64,000 bases of DNA from Aplectana chamaeleonis (lineage: Eukaryota; Nematoda; Chromadorea; Rhabditida; Cosmocercidae), in assembly GCA_029168955.1 (NCBI GenBank), contig JAPDOI010000175.1:930001-994000 (forward strand). The letters are read 5' to 3'. Position numbers and translations under genes: made by a program. Within the stretch, counting starts at the first letter, position 1; each line of letters begins with the position of its first letter. Under the pieces are notes generated by a model. The model was not told the origin of the DNA, searched no databases, and worked only from the letters and a program-made list of their open reading frames with translations. Of this stretch, positions 1 to 10,533 are shown piece by piece.

Positions 1-492
1 GAGCAGCATTCTGAACTCGCTGCATCTTTGTGCACGATGAATCCGATATCATGTGCTGCCAATACCGGTGCAGCCTACTCCAACGCCGGCTGCAATATTG
101 CCTTGTAGGTGGTCAAAACTGTCTCCTTGCTACTTCCCCACGACGTTCCTCCCAGAGCTCGTAGGACGTTGAGCTTTGCTTTCATTGTAGCCTGTTTATG
201 CTCAGTATCCTTGTGTAACCTCAACGAATAATTCAATACTAGGCCGAGCAGCTTAGGGAAACGTGCACCAAGCAGACGAGCGTTTCCCAATTCACAATGG
301 GGTGAGCGCAGTGTTCCTTAGGGTCAGTGGAGAAACTGATACAGATGATTTAGCGGCAGAGACAGTGAGCATCATATCATCGGGGAAGCTCTTCAGAACG
401 ATGAGGTAGCTATTGATCTTGCGTGCAGCTATATTAATGTCTCTGTCTCGGCACAAGATGGTGATGTCATCCGCATACGCAATGAGTTCATA
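1..492 (-). pseudogene. Family A LINE reverse-transcriptase fragment (copy A5)
   Basis: Two out-of-register open stretches on the minus strand (about 292-492 and 75-290) carry the RT active-site motif YADDITILC, followed by [18 protein letters not shown] and QPALE. They match the same segment of copies A1-A4. The fragment runs off the left edge of the window. Similarity to the other copies stops near 492, just upstream of YADD, so it is cut in the RT domain on that side. The frame change near 290 shows it is dead. No target-site duplication can be checked because the 3' end is outside. Confidence 0.85.
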
Positions 493-1250
493 TGAGTTTA
501 TCGACAAAAATTATAGGAAAAACGAAGTTCCAACGACGGACGTTCCAAATTCCTCTATAAGCAGGCAGAAGACTCACGTCGAGCACAGAAAATTATTGAT
601 TTTCATCAATGCGAAAGTTTAGCGACATCTCCAAGTTTTCGTTTCAGAAAAACCGCTGAGTGGTCGTTCGGGCGTTTTTGAACACTAGGGCGCGCTTATA
701 CTTTAATGCGCTGGGCTCCTTCCTCAAATACCATTAGAAAGGAAGAGACACACGTTGAGCACAGGATTTATCGATCTTCATCAATATTGCGGCTATTGCA
801 CCTTGAGCATGCTGATTTTCTCTGCTCGAAAGACGGTACGGTCGATGAAATGTCATAAAAAATAAATAAAAATAAATTTCGATTCCATGATTTCTTATTC
901 TGGATGGCTCTTCGTCTCCCATATAACGGTTACTGTCGATAAACTGTCATAGAATCATAGCGCACAGTTGCCGATCTTGAAAAACGTCATGGCGAAAAAT
1001 TCTGCATCAGAGCGGATCGAACCCGCAAGTCTACGGCTGGGAATCGCTGCTTTGAACCACTCGACTAACATTGCTCTGCGGGGAGAATGAGGGGGGAGGC
1101 TGAAACAGCACTAGTCATTTTCGCGGTGAGGGCCCGAGGTTCTGAGTAATTACCTCACTTTCCGGGCTTTCATTCCTTTGGCTACACACGTTTTTTATGC
1201 AATATCCCATACTAAATGATCTGATAATATCGTTATTTGATAGAACTGTT
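493..1250. other. Intergenic, no gene recognised
   Basis: I see no supported gene here. At about 1008-1082 on the minus strand there is a tRNA-like stretch, with an A-box-like TAGTCGAGTGG and a B-box-like GGTTCGATCC, but its arms do not fold properly. Confidence 0.5.
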
Positions 1251-1481
1251 TCAAATACGAGCCCTGTGCCTTGAAAGAGCATAGATCACAGCTAGATCTT
1301 GTGGATCTGGGTTAAGTTTATCAAAAACAAACCAACAAACCTTCTCATTTACTTCCCTCGAATACTTGGCATGGGCTGGTTCATGTGAATGCGCATGTGG
1401 CTCATGATGAGAATGTGTGTGCGCAGATGACGTGAGAATTGAGACAATGATTAGCATGAGCATCATTACCGTCTTCCCCAT
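1251..1481 (-). CDS. Candidate small secreted His-rich peptide
   Basis: This reads as a 76-residue protein on the minus strand. An initiating MGK is followed by a hydrophobic stretch (about residues 5-16, VMMLMLIIVSIL) that looks like a signal peptide, then a His-rich run (HTHSHHEPHAHSHEP) at about residues 21-35. The start is favoured because a strong trans-splice-like acceptor (TTTTTTCTCAG, AG at 1512-1511) lies 29 bases upstream, while the longer ATG upstream lies before that acceptor. The end is uncertain: a plausible splice donor (AAG|GTTTGT) follows Asn-Glu-Lys, so the last 30 or so residues may be intron and further exons may exist. His-rich segments can bind metal ions, but no family is recognised. 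A random open frame is the alternative. Confidence 0.35.
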   Translation of the reverse strand: MGKTVMMLMLIIVSILTSSAHTHSHHEPHAHSHEPAHAKYSREVNEKVCWFVFDKLNPDPQDLAVIYALSRHRARI

Positions 1482-1513
1482 GGCCCAAGTCCTTAAATAT
1501 ACAATTATTACTG

Positions 1514-2469
1514 AGAAAAAAGCAGACACTACGCAGAACATAGGATTCGACGGTAACAAACACACGGCTTAGCAAACGACACATGCAACCGAGCACGGCC
1601 ATGGAATCGATAAATCTATGGGCGACTGGACAGTTTGCTTTTCCTGTCCAGCCCTCATTCACGGGATTTTCATCGGTTGCGGGGCAACACGTAGCCTCCA
1701 TATTGTCATAGATGTGAAACCCTCCCCGATTTTGGACATGATATCGAGACCTCGTGGATGAGCGATTCTACCAGATACATGGAAGAGATTTGAAGGCAGC
1801 GGTCATTCGTCAGCTGCTGTTGTTCTTGAAGCTGCGATAGTAAAAAAAGAAGTCGAACAATTGACAACGGGTGCGATAAAGGCCATTTTTTTGAGGGATT
1901 ATATGGTGTATCCGTAATCTTTCACCCCACAAATCTTGATAAACTGTTTTTCATGCATGCCCTGATAAGGAGAAGACAAAACGCGCCCACCCTACCCTTA
2001 AGTTGATGATTCCGGGCTCAAACAATCTCTGAGAAAGAGGTGAGAGCATCGCAAGGTCTCACTTCATGTGGGATATGCAGCCCCTGAGTCAGTTACTTCC
2101 CAGGATTTGGAAAATGAAACCCTGGGTTGGGGTGCAGTTTGGGGTGGGTTGAACACCGGGTTGGCGGGGACCGAGTTCTACGGCAACCAAATTTTGAGAC
2201 CTCCCAAAAGGCACAGAGTGGAGAGACAGAACGGAAATGACTTTGAGACACGATGCACGGTTTCAGTGAGTCTGCTTGTCAAATTCAGTTCAGTGAACGG
2301 GGCTGTGGAGGTTGATCGTCAAAAATTGCCGGTCAGTGTGGCGATTAAAACCACACCGACCGGTGGTAACGGCCAGCCGAAACGATTTTGAATCGTTCAT
2401 TTGCTGGGCTTGAATTGTTGAGGAAAAAGTACACCCACACCCAAAACATACTCCAGCAGCTAGGAATAC
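1514..2469. other. Intergenic, no gene recognised
   Basis: No homology recognised. A 107-codon plus-strand frame at 2068-2391 has G-rich low-complexity coding, no splice context and no known motif, so I do not call it a gene. Confidence 0.5.
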
Positions 2470-2862
2470 ACGGTGCTATACCCTATCCTGAACGAGATAG
2501 CAAGCGAAGAGTTCAAAGAAGCAGCGCTGCTTCTGCATCTCTGACATTTTTGGATTACGGTAAGACGTCGCGTACGCAAATACGTAGCATACATTACCGT
2601 AATCCAAAAAAGATGACTTATTGTTTGTTAGCGCCCTCCGAGCTGTTATAAATATTCTGAAACACTTTGCCTGCGACGTAAAGAAGAATATCTGTATCGA
2701 GAGTGAGTACCACGAACACTTCTAGCGAAAAGAACGCAAAGGAGTGACGAAATATGTGAAAAGAGAAGTGAGAACGTGAAAACCTCGTCGAATCCTGTTT
2801 TTGGATCACGGTAGGACGTGCTACGTATTTGCGCACGCGACGTCTTACCATAATCCAAAAAT
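2470..2862. repeat. Inverted-repeat element V, left part (copy V1)
   Basis: Two inverted arms each carry TTTTTGGATTACGGTAAGACG and a following GCGTACGCAAATACGTAGC core: about 2470-2606 reading minus and 2796-2862 reading plus. The right arm is broken at 2862 by LINE B1 and resumes at about 9094 with TGTCAGAGACGCCGAGGG. The uninterrupted copy at 39980-40216 shows that order. Superfamily unknown. Confidence 0.7.
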
Positions 2863-2876
2863 TCAATTCAATTCAA

Positions 2877-2888
2877 TTCAATAGCTTT
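2877..2888. repeat. 12-bp target-site duplication of A1, left copy
   Basis: TTCAATAGCTTT here is repeated exactly at 6269-6280, at the other end of A1. The duplicated bases belong to the 3' end of LINE B1. Confidence 0.85.
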
Positions 2889-5800
2889 CTTCTCTTCTTC
2901 TTTGCAGCCACTGAGAGGGGTTTCGTCACAGGTTGAGAAACTGGGCGACCAGCACTGGATTCGTCCACAAGTCTAGTCCGGGCACACGTCAGGCTGACTA
3001 TTGTCGATCCTGTGCAGGTAAGACATAAGCAATGGAGAATGTCCGCAGCGCAACGAAGCGAGGATACACCTGGCGCGCCTACCGAGCTCGGACTCGGTAT
3101 CACATACCCTGGGCGGCATATCACCGAGAATAGGGTTGACGGCCGCTTTGGCGAGATGATCCTTCACAAACCGGGTGTGCTCCGCGCGTAAGAGACGAAG
3201 CCGTTCTTGATTCGAGTCGGTCCATCTCTGTACATTCACTTTGTTCGGAGCATCGGCAAACGGCACTCTGATCGATCTCTCTCACGGGATTTAATAGTCT
3301 TCTCGACGGATGATTAGGTTGCTTAAGGACATTAATAAACATCTGCTGAGCCTGGAGCTGACAATGCTCTTTCACTGGCAAGATACGGGCCTCGGCGTGA
3401 AGGTGCTCAATCGGTGAGCTTTTTGCACATCCAGTGGCTATTCGTAGTGCAGCATTCTGAATTCGCTGCATCTTAGTCCAGGAACTGTCCGACACGATGT
3501 GCTGCCAGACAGGTGCAGCATACTCCAATGCAGGCTGCAGAATAGCTCGATATGTCGTCAAGATTGTCTCTCTGCTGCCACCCCAGGACGTTCCTCCTAG
3601 AGCTCTCAACACATTAAGCTTTGCCTTGATAATTGCCTGCTTCTGTTCAGCATTTTTGTGAAACTTCAGCGATGGGTCCAAAACGAGGCCCAGCAGTTTA
3701 GGAAATTGCGCTATTGGCAAGAGGTCACCATCCCACCTGACAACAGGTTGGGCGCTGTGTTCCTTTGGGTCAGATGTGAATACCGAAACAGAAGACTTCG
3801 CCGCGGAAACTGTGAGCATCATACTATCGAGAAAGTTTTTAAGCTCGACGAGATATTCGCTGATCTTGTTTGCGGCTACCTGTATGTCACGATTACGGCA
3901 CATGATGGTGATATCGTCGGCATACGCAACAATTTTTATGTCTTCAGGAGGCTCGGGTAGGTCTTCAATATACAGGCTGAAGAGGGCAGGTGACAAAACT
4001 CCACCCTGCGGCACACCGGCTGCTACAGGTATACTATCGGAGACGTGATTCTGGAATAGCACTTTGGCCCGACGACCTTTCGTAAACGCTGCTATCCAAC
4101 GCTTCTGCCACGGTTGCAGCGAGGACTTCAATAGTTTCTCGGACAAAAGTCCTAGGTTAACAGAATCAAATGCTTTGGTTAGATCGAGGGCAACGGCCAC
4201 TGTTCTAAGAGGCTTTCTGAAATTGAACCCATCGACCGCATAGCTGACAATCTCCAGAAGGGCAGTGGTGGTGGAGTGAAGCTTTCTAAACCCATGTTGA
4301 TGTTGCTGTGCCTCATTCTGCTCTGCCAGGTCCCTTACGATTAGCTTTTCGGCTACTTTCACGATCGGTGATAACAGGCTAATAGGGCGATAGCCCTTCG
4401 CCGTGCTTTGCGATTTGCCTGGCTTAGGCAGGGGTATCACATTGGCGGTCTTCCATGCTTGTGGTAGAGTGCAGGTTCGGAAAGAAGTGTTTATGATATC
4501 TGCGATCATCGGTAGAAGTTCCGTGGGAAGCTTCTTCAAGATGGCTGCTGAGATACCATCAGGTCCGAGAGCCTTCGAGTTCCGCATTTCCTTGATAGCC
4601 TTCTCCACCTGAGCAGAAGTAAAGGCCTCAGTGGCGTTCATCAGCGGCAGACGGCTTAGTTCTCTTACCGTGACTCTGTTTTGTAAGCCACGCTTGGTAC
4701 GTGTGATGAAGAAATTTTTGCCAAGAGCATATGCGGCAGCCTTTCCTGATTTGAAGACGCTGTTATCGAACTCTATGGTAGAGTTCGAGGAGGGGCGCAC
4801 TTTCCAGATATCTTCCTCAATACTTTCCACGCAGTTGTTCCGTCGGTTTTAAAGTTCAACCTTTCAGTGAACTTCTCCCAACTGTCTTTCTTGTGCTTGT
4901 CCAGATCCTTTCTTATCTCTTCATCCAGCTTGGCCACCTCAGGGTCCAAATGATTCTCTGCTCTCTTTTCATCTCTTGTCCTGATCTTCTGTAGAATCTC
5001 CCTGGAGACATTAGGGTAGAAACTTTTCACACGTCCTTCAGGTATGGCCGCTTTTGTAGCCTTCCGGATGGCGTCAGATATGTGATGCTCTTTCTGGTGC
5101 ACATCGCCATTCCATGGATACTCAGCTGCCTGGCGGAGCGCAACCTCTCTGAACAGGACCCAGTCAGCAAGGCCTAAATTGAGATAAGAACGTTGACGAA
5201 TACCAGTATAAGGGGCAAGAGAGTTTGAGAGATCAATATGGAGAAAGACGGGAATGTGGTCGCTGGGAAGAGTTGTGGAAGTGGACCATGTGCAAGAATT
5301 AGAAAGATTGGATGAAACGAGGGAGATGTCCGGGCTAGAAGGTCGGCCGTAGGAAGGGAGACGAGTAGGCTGATCATCGTTGAGGATAACCAGATCACAC
5401 TCCTCAGCCCATTCCTCGACGTCTTCCCCTCTGGCGTCGGACTCAAGCGCAGAACAGAACGTGTGAGCATTGAAGTCACCTGCAAAGACAGCTGATGGGG
5501 AGAGAGAGCAGTCATGCAACTGCTTAAGAAGAGGTATGGGGTTGTAGGTTGGGGGACAAGAAGTGGTAGGAGGGATGTAAATATTAAATAGAGATAGTGG
5601 AGTTTTAAGAGGGAGGTGAACGGGAACGCACTCGAGAGTACCGTCCTTAGAAACATTTGGAATTAGATGAGAAGGTAAGTTAGAAAGCACAAACGTAGAA
5701 ACTCCGCCTCCAAGAGCTGTCCTTGGGATGTGATAAGCAGTGTAGCCTGGAATGTTTGGCTGGGGATAAGTGGTAGAGGGAGATAGTTTGGTTTCTTGAA

Positions 5801-6268
5801 CCATAATAACATCCGGATGATGAGTACGTGCGAAGAGTGAGAGTTCAGACAATTTGGTGCGAAGGCCGTTAAGATTTATATGTACAATAGAGAGGGGGCG
5901 GTTGGTGAATGAGAAATCAGAGTTGCTGGGGGCGGAGCACAGAACACAACGGAAGGATGAGTTGTGATGCCTCACAGAACTAAGACCTGAACAGGAGAAG
6001 TGCACCCACCTTTGGCATCCAAAGCATTGGACGCTTGTTCCATTCCAGTTGACTTTCTTGCTGCAGGTGGCACATTGATACTTCTGCACAGGTCCAGGAT
6101 TCCTCTCGACGCCAGCCCTTTGTAGTAGAATCTTCAGGAGAGCTGGGGCCAGCCAGCGACTCTCCCATGACGAAAACCCTCTCGGTGGAGGGAGTGATGT
6201 CGGTTTGCACGAAGGTGATGTTGTTTCCTCCACACTGCCACGGCACGAACGTACGACATCTCGGCAGC
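2889..6268 (-). mobile_element. Family A LINE, copy A1 (2A-PHD-EN-RT)
   Basis: Near full-length minus-strand copy. The 5' end is GCTGCCGAGATGTCG at 6268, as in A2 and A3, and the 3' end is a GAA-rich tail at 2889-2905. It is flanked by an exact 12-bp duplication and inserted into the 3' end of LINE B1, so it is younger than B1. Confidence 0.9.
2938..6233 (-). pseudogene. A1 polyprotein: 2A-like, PHD finger, AP endonuclease, RT
   Basis: This once encoded the LINE replication protein, which nicks DNA and reverse transcribes the element RNA. In order on the minus strand: 2A-like [13 protein letters not shown] (about 6130-6088); a C4HC3 finger ([20 protein letters not shown]); an endonuclease with [22 protein letters not shown] and SDHIPV; and an RT with [20 protein letters not shown] and [10 protein letters not shown]. 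It is broken by a frame change near 4800 between endonuclease and RT, another near 3275, and a deletion just after CPD near 2975 that removes the C-terminal zinc knuckle kept by A2, A3 and A4. The frame holding the 2A and endonuclease opens with GTG at 6233; no ATG precedes the 2A motif. Confidence 0.85.
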
Positions 6269-6280
6269 TTCAATAGCTTT
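6269..6280. repeat. 12-bp target-site duplication of A1, right copy
   Basis: Exact repeat of TTCAATAGCTTT at 2877-2888; B1 sequence continues from here (ATCTGGCG). Confidence 0.85.
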
Positions 6281-6410
6281 ATCTGGCGAAAAAGAAACAT
6301 ACAAAATGTATGTGAGATAGGTTTAAACAAGACAGCCTGGACATGCAGGCAAACAAAATTGTAGGCAAAGAAAACACTCGTACGAATAAGAGCACCCTGA
6401 ATTTAAAGCT

Positions 6411-8300
6411 TTAGCAGAAAGCACGGCCATCGACCCCATGCAATGACCTGAGGTTGAAATGGGATAGCCTGCTTTTAAAAATCGGAAACTGCGCGGCCTC
6501 AACGATCTCTGAAGGTAATTTGTTCCAAACTGGGATGACTCTAAATGCAAAGGAATGCAGCACGTTGGACTTCGACGTGAATCTTCGTGCGAGCTGAAAA
6601 GCGTGCTGGCGGGAGCGAGTACAGCGGCTGGTGAACACGAAAACACTCTCAAATGGGATGTCGCAAAGACCGTTAACGATTTTATAACATAAGTGTAAAT
6701 CGAACTCGGTTCGCCGATATCGTAGGGTTTCGAGCCCCAACATTTCAAGCCTTGTCGTATAGTCTGGTACTTCTCGCGTACGAAATACTTTGACCAAAAC
6801 GCGTTTTGAATACCGCCTTTGCACGTTTTCAATTACTTCATCATCTTCGACAGAAGATGGTGACCAGACCTGCGTACAGTATTCCAAGAGCGGTCGGCAG
6901 TAGACAATGTATGCTTTCCTGTAATGTTCGAGACATGGGTGTTGCAGAGATCTCACGATGCAATTCGCCACACGAGAAGCTTTCTTAGATTTCCTTGCAG
7001 TGGGATTCCCACTTAAGGTCGGTGCTAATAAGCACACCAAGATCACTGACAGTCTCGCGTACGGGAAGCGCAACATCGTTTAGGCGTAGAAAGCACTCAT
7101 GTTGGAAATTTATATGGAACAAGCTACATTTTTCTTCAGATATTTTTAGCTGCCATAGCTTGGACCAATTAGAAAGCCGGTTCAGGTCACACTGAAGCTC
7201 GTGAAAATCGATGGCGGGGTTGCGAAGGGGACGATATATCTTCAGATCATCAGCAAAAGCTTGCATGAGCTCGACAATCCGTCAGAAATGTCGTTCACAT
7301 AAATGAGGAAAAGCAAAGGACCCAGAACGCTACCCTGGGGAACACCGTTGACGATTGGGCAAGGATGAGAACAAAAGTCGAAAATTTTGACTATGAAGTC
7401 ACGAGGTGTCAGAAAGGAATTCAACCATTTCGAAACGTCATCAGAAATGCCGTAGCCTTCAAGTTTCAGAAGTAGCTTTGGATGACTGACTGTATCAAAA
7501 GCTTTAGCATAGCATACACAACATCAGTTTGGTAGCTTTCGTTCACAGCCGAACACCAGTCGTGGAACGAGGATACCAGCTGAGATAGCGTTGATCTACC
7601 AGGCAGAAAACCATATTGCGCCGGGCTGAGGAGGTCATTCGACGCGAGATGGGATAGAACACAATCTTTGATAATGATTTCGAGAAATTTGCATACTGAT
7701 GAGGTTAAACTGATGGGCCGATAGTTCGAGACCTGAACAGCTGGTGCCTTTTTCTGAAGCGGGGTTACAATCGCAGTATTCCATGCGGACGGAAGCGTTC
7801 CAAGAGCAAGACTATGTTTGAATATGCACGAGAGAGGGTAACATAACCCGTTAGCAGCCCTTTTGATGAAGTACGAAGGCACCTGGTCGGGGGTGAGCGA
7901 AATCTTGTCATTGAGCTTTTTTATGGCACCTATTACAACCTCGCAGCTGATAGGGACGGAGCACAATTTCTGGGAACATCGGGAGGAGAATAGTGGGGTC
8001 GCACCGTTGTCATGAGTAAATACCTTAGAGAAATATTCCGCGAACATTTCGCATTTTTGCTGATCATCGATAATGACTTCGCCCTCTTCATCTTTTAGAA
8101 ATGTGATACCCTTACGCGTTTTCATCTTTGCATTCATGTACTTGAAGACGTTTTTTCGATTTCCCGAGCAAATAAGGCGTTTTTCGCAGTTCTTGGCAAA
8201 TCGTTTGCATTCTTTTTCGAAATCCCTAGCACATTTGCTGAAGGCAACGCGCCCACCTGTCTGAAAGCGGTCACGCCAGAGGAAGTGCTTTTTAGCGGCT
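6411..8300 (-). pseudogene. B1 ORF2 remnant (RT, endonuclease deleted)
   Basis: Minus-strand RT of a CR1/L2-like LINE. Recognisable blocks are the RT N-terminal part (LLSPAQYGFLPGRSTLSQLV, SNYRPISLTS), GVPQGSVLGPLLFLIYVNDI near 7300, and the C-terminal part ending RSLHGVDGRAFC. The frame is broken at least three times, near 7450, 7255 and 7050. At 8300 the coding sequence jumps directly from AAKKHF...-type sequence to the ORF1 stop region. Copy B2 has about 890 bp of endonuclease at that point, so B1 carries an internal deletion and cannot be autonomous. Confidence 0.85.
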
Positions 8301-8332
8301 ACCCTTTGCCACTGAGGCTGACTCGCTCACAC

Positions 8333-9046
8333 TCACTGTGACGGGGAGAAGCGAGTGGGAGGGTGGGTCGCCCGAGGGGTGGAGACAGACGGGGCGGCCT
8401 CGTCCCCCGCAGGCGGGCTCGGCCCTCCCTTTTTTGGGATCTCGCTTCTGCTCATCACCTTTCCTTTGTAAATCACCGCATCCTCGTCCGACCTGCGAGC
8501 TTCGCGGAGCTTAGCTCGCAACTCCGAACTGTACGGCGGGCGTACGTATACATTTTCCCAGTCACTGGAACGTTTTAGCTTATAGCTGCTGCGTAGTAGT
8601 TGAATGGCGTCGTGATGATTGGCGAAGGCGACCTTCACCGGACGCTTCTTCTCCTTATCAAAAGATCCCATCCGGTACATATTCGTCGGGATGGCGTCGA
8701 CCTCCAGATGATCGAGCAGAGCCCTCACTGTTTTCTCGTCGGCCTCCCTCCGGCTGTGTGCCGGCAAATTGCTCTCCTCTACCATACTCATAATCACGAC
8801 CTGAGAAGGAATCACCTGCGGCGTAGCCGCCGGAACGGCTCGCTGAACTGCGTCACCGGCGGCAGGTGCTGGTGGCGCCACTCCTCTCATCTTCGTCAGC
8901 TCACCAGCGGCTTCCGTTATCGAGCGGATCAGGGGCTGCAAGGCATCTGCGATAGTCTTCACCATTTGTTCGACCAGACCATTCATCGCATCCTTCACAG
9001 TCTCGTTGATCATCTCTTGAATCTCGGCTCTCTGCTTGGCTTGCAT
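8333..9046 (-). CDS. B1 ORF1 (LINE RNA-binding protein, intact frame)
   Basis: A 237-residue protein starting MQAKQRAEI. An N-terminal helical, probably coiled-coil stretch (about residues 1-50) is followed by an Ala/Pro-rich linker. A C-terminal half has YRMGSFDKEKKRPVKVAF and SDWENVYVRPPYSSELRAK, typical of the RRM-like domain of LINE ORF1 proteins, which bind element RNA as chaperones. Copy B2 encodes a same-length protein with few changes. An in-frame extension upstream exists, but homology between B1 and B2 ends just before it, so the internal Met is the start. Confidence 0.8.
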   Translation of the reverse strand: MQAKQRAEIQEMINETVKDAMNGLVEQMVKTIADALQPLIRSITEAAGELTKMRGVAPPAPAAGDAVQRAVPAATPQVIPSQVVIMSMVEESNLPAHSRREADEKTVRALLDHLEVDAIPTNMYRMGSFDKEKKRPVKVAFANHHDAIQLLRSSYKLKRSSDWENVYVRPPYSSELRAKLREARRSDEDAVIYKGKVMSRSEIPKKGGPSPPAGDEAAPSVSTPRATHPPTRFSPSQ

Positions 9047-9093
9047 GGTGACAGGATGCTCGATCGTACGATACCTCAAACTTGGGTAATTAA

Positions 9094-9345
9094 ACCGTGT
9101 CAGAGACGCCGAGGGAGCTCTGCTTCTTTGGACTCTTCGCTTTCCGTCTCGTTTGGGACAGGGCGTATCGCAGCGAGGAAGCCACTCGGCCATTGCACTT
9201 GGCCACGCCCATTTTCTCGTGCCGCTGCGCAATTTTGGCACCAACCCGAGGTTCCCTTCCCCTTCCGAAATCAGGAAAGTCGTTGGGGCGCGGAAGAATG
9301 GGCGTGACCATGTCCAATAGCCAAGTTGCCCCCTCGCTGCGATAA
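9094..9345. repeat. Element V1, right part
   Basis: TGTCAGAGACGCCGAGGG followed by CTTCTTTGGACTCTTCGCTT continues repeat V after the B1 insertion. The same order is uninterrupted at about 40147-40216, and an inverted match lies at about 2475-2548. Confidence 0.6.
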
Positions 9346-9398
9346 TATCGAATACTTTAAAGGAAAAGCCGAATCCTGCCCATTAAGGTGCATTCGCA

Positions 9399-9798
9399 AG
9401 GCGCTATTCATACCACTCAATGCCAGCGCGGCACGCGCGTGGCGCGCGAGCGCTGCGTTAGAGTATGAACTTTTTCAACGTGCGTGACGCGCTTGCGGAG
9501 ACTGTAAATACTCCAGCGGCGACGCCATGGCGAATAACTTGGGCTTTCATTTTCTCCAAATAAGCAAACCCTGTACACGCGTTCACCATCACAACAGCAG
9601 AGGGTAGTAATGGAATTAATTATCACGTAACGGAATAAATTTGATGATGGACTAATCATGAAAATGATTAAAAAGCCGTTACGGCCGTCGCCGCCATGGC
9701 GGAGCGGGCGTCACGAGCATGCGTAGCGTCAGAGCATTCATACTCCAACGCCACGCCCGCATGTTCCGCGCTTGAGTTGAGGAGTATGAATAGCGCCT
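9399..9798. mobile_element. MITE U with GGCGCTATTCATAC ends
   Basis: GGCGCTATTCATAC at 9400 is matched by its reverse complement GTATGAATAGCGCC ending near 9798. The inside has further copies of the GAGTATGAA motif and CpG-rich inverted segments. Flanks are CAA on the left and TAA on the right, close to the 3-bp TWA duplication of Harbinger elements, but imperfect. Confidence 0.55.
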
Positions 9799-9860
9799 AA
9801 CCCGCAAACTTTGGCTGGTGTGTGGGAGAGGCTTTTCACCCTGGGGCTAATGGTGGAAAT

Positions 9861-9990
9861 TCATGAGTGAACAGAAGTAATCCTTCCCTATCGGTAGCAT
9901 CGCATATACCGAATGAAGAGATGTTGTCCTGAACACTACCAAAAGAGCTGCAGCTCCTTTGGTAGTGTTCAGGACAACATCTCTTCATTC
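9861..9990 (-). pseudogene. Old RTE remnant D2, left piece, with hairpin
   Basis: GTGAACAGAAGTAATCCTTCC and following bases match the RT region of RTE copy D at about 58685-58770. The piece ends in an 80-bp near-perfect palindrome (9911-9990) made of the same RTE sequence in both orientations. The matching right piece is at 14471-14712, so B2 and about 385 bp of other DNA split this older element. Confidence 0.7.
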
Positions 9991-10374
9991 AAACGGAAAT
10001 TCCGTGGCTACCGAGAGGGAAACCGGGTAAGCCCGCCGCCCCCCCCCTTTTCTCGGGAGCCCAGACAAAAGAGCGAGGGTGTCCCGATTCGTAAGGGTCC
10101 AGCCGCGACACCACATCGGGTGATTTCTCGAGAGAGGGGCTCTCTACACACCGAGGGAGGAGTTGTATCGCCTTCTGCGCCTCTAATTCCACTCGGGACC
10201 ACATCGCTTACTTCGAGTAGCGTGGCGTTTCGAACTTCAAAATTGGGACAGCTCCTCCATCTCTGTGTAGATAGCACCTGACCCGATTCCTCCCTCCTCA
10301 TCGTCGAAATAGGGGCTGGTTTCTGGCATCGTGAATCTTGTTCACTACATGTACTTATCTGGCAAAGGACACAG
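9991..10374. other. No gene recognised
   Basis: A C-rich run at about 10040-10050 and open frames on both strands lacking any known motif. It lies between the two halves of RTE remnant D2 but does not resemble RTE. Confidence 0.4.
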
Positions 10375-10533
10375 ATTCAATTTCAATTCAATTCAATAGC
10401 TTTATCTGGCGACAAAGAAACATACAAAATGTATGTGAGATAGGTTTAAACAAGACAGCCTGGACATGCAGGCAAACAAAATTGTAGGCAAAGAAAACAC
10501 TCGTACGAATAAGAGCACCCTGAATTTAGAGCT

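Larger units (their letters stand above)
2863..9093 (-). mobile_element. CR1/L2-like LINE B1, interrupted by LINE A1
   Basis: A minus-strand LINE. Its 3' end is a (TTGAA)n tail at 2863-2881, and its 3' untranslated region and ORFs resume at 6269 after the A1 insertion. ORF1 is at 8333-9046 and a broken ORF2 at 6411-8300. Homology with copy B2 ends at AATTAAACC (9093), giving the 5' end. B1 sits inside repeat V1: the left flank ends CCAAAAA and the right flank starts TGTCAGA, as in the unbroken V copy near 40140. No target duplication is visible. Relative to B2 it lacks about 890 bp covering the endonuclease. Confidence 0.85.

Noticed and set aside
1005..1085. tRNA-like sequence on the minus strand
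   Set aside because: A- and B-box-like motifs are present, but the T arm lacks a paired base and the anticodon stem does not fold. At best it is a decayed tRNA or SINE piece.
2068..2391. 107-codon plus-strand open frame
   Set aside because: No recognisable domain, G-rich low-complexity start, no splice or conservation support.
8600..9307. 235-codon plus-strand frame
   Set aside because: Antisense shadow of B1 ORF1; the equivalent frame in B2 is likewise just the complement of ORF1.
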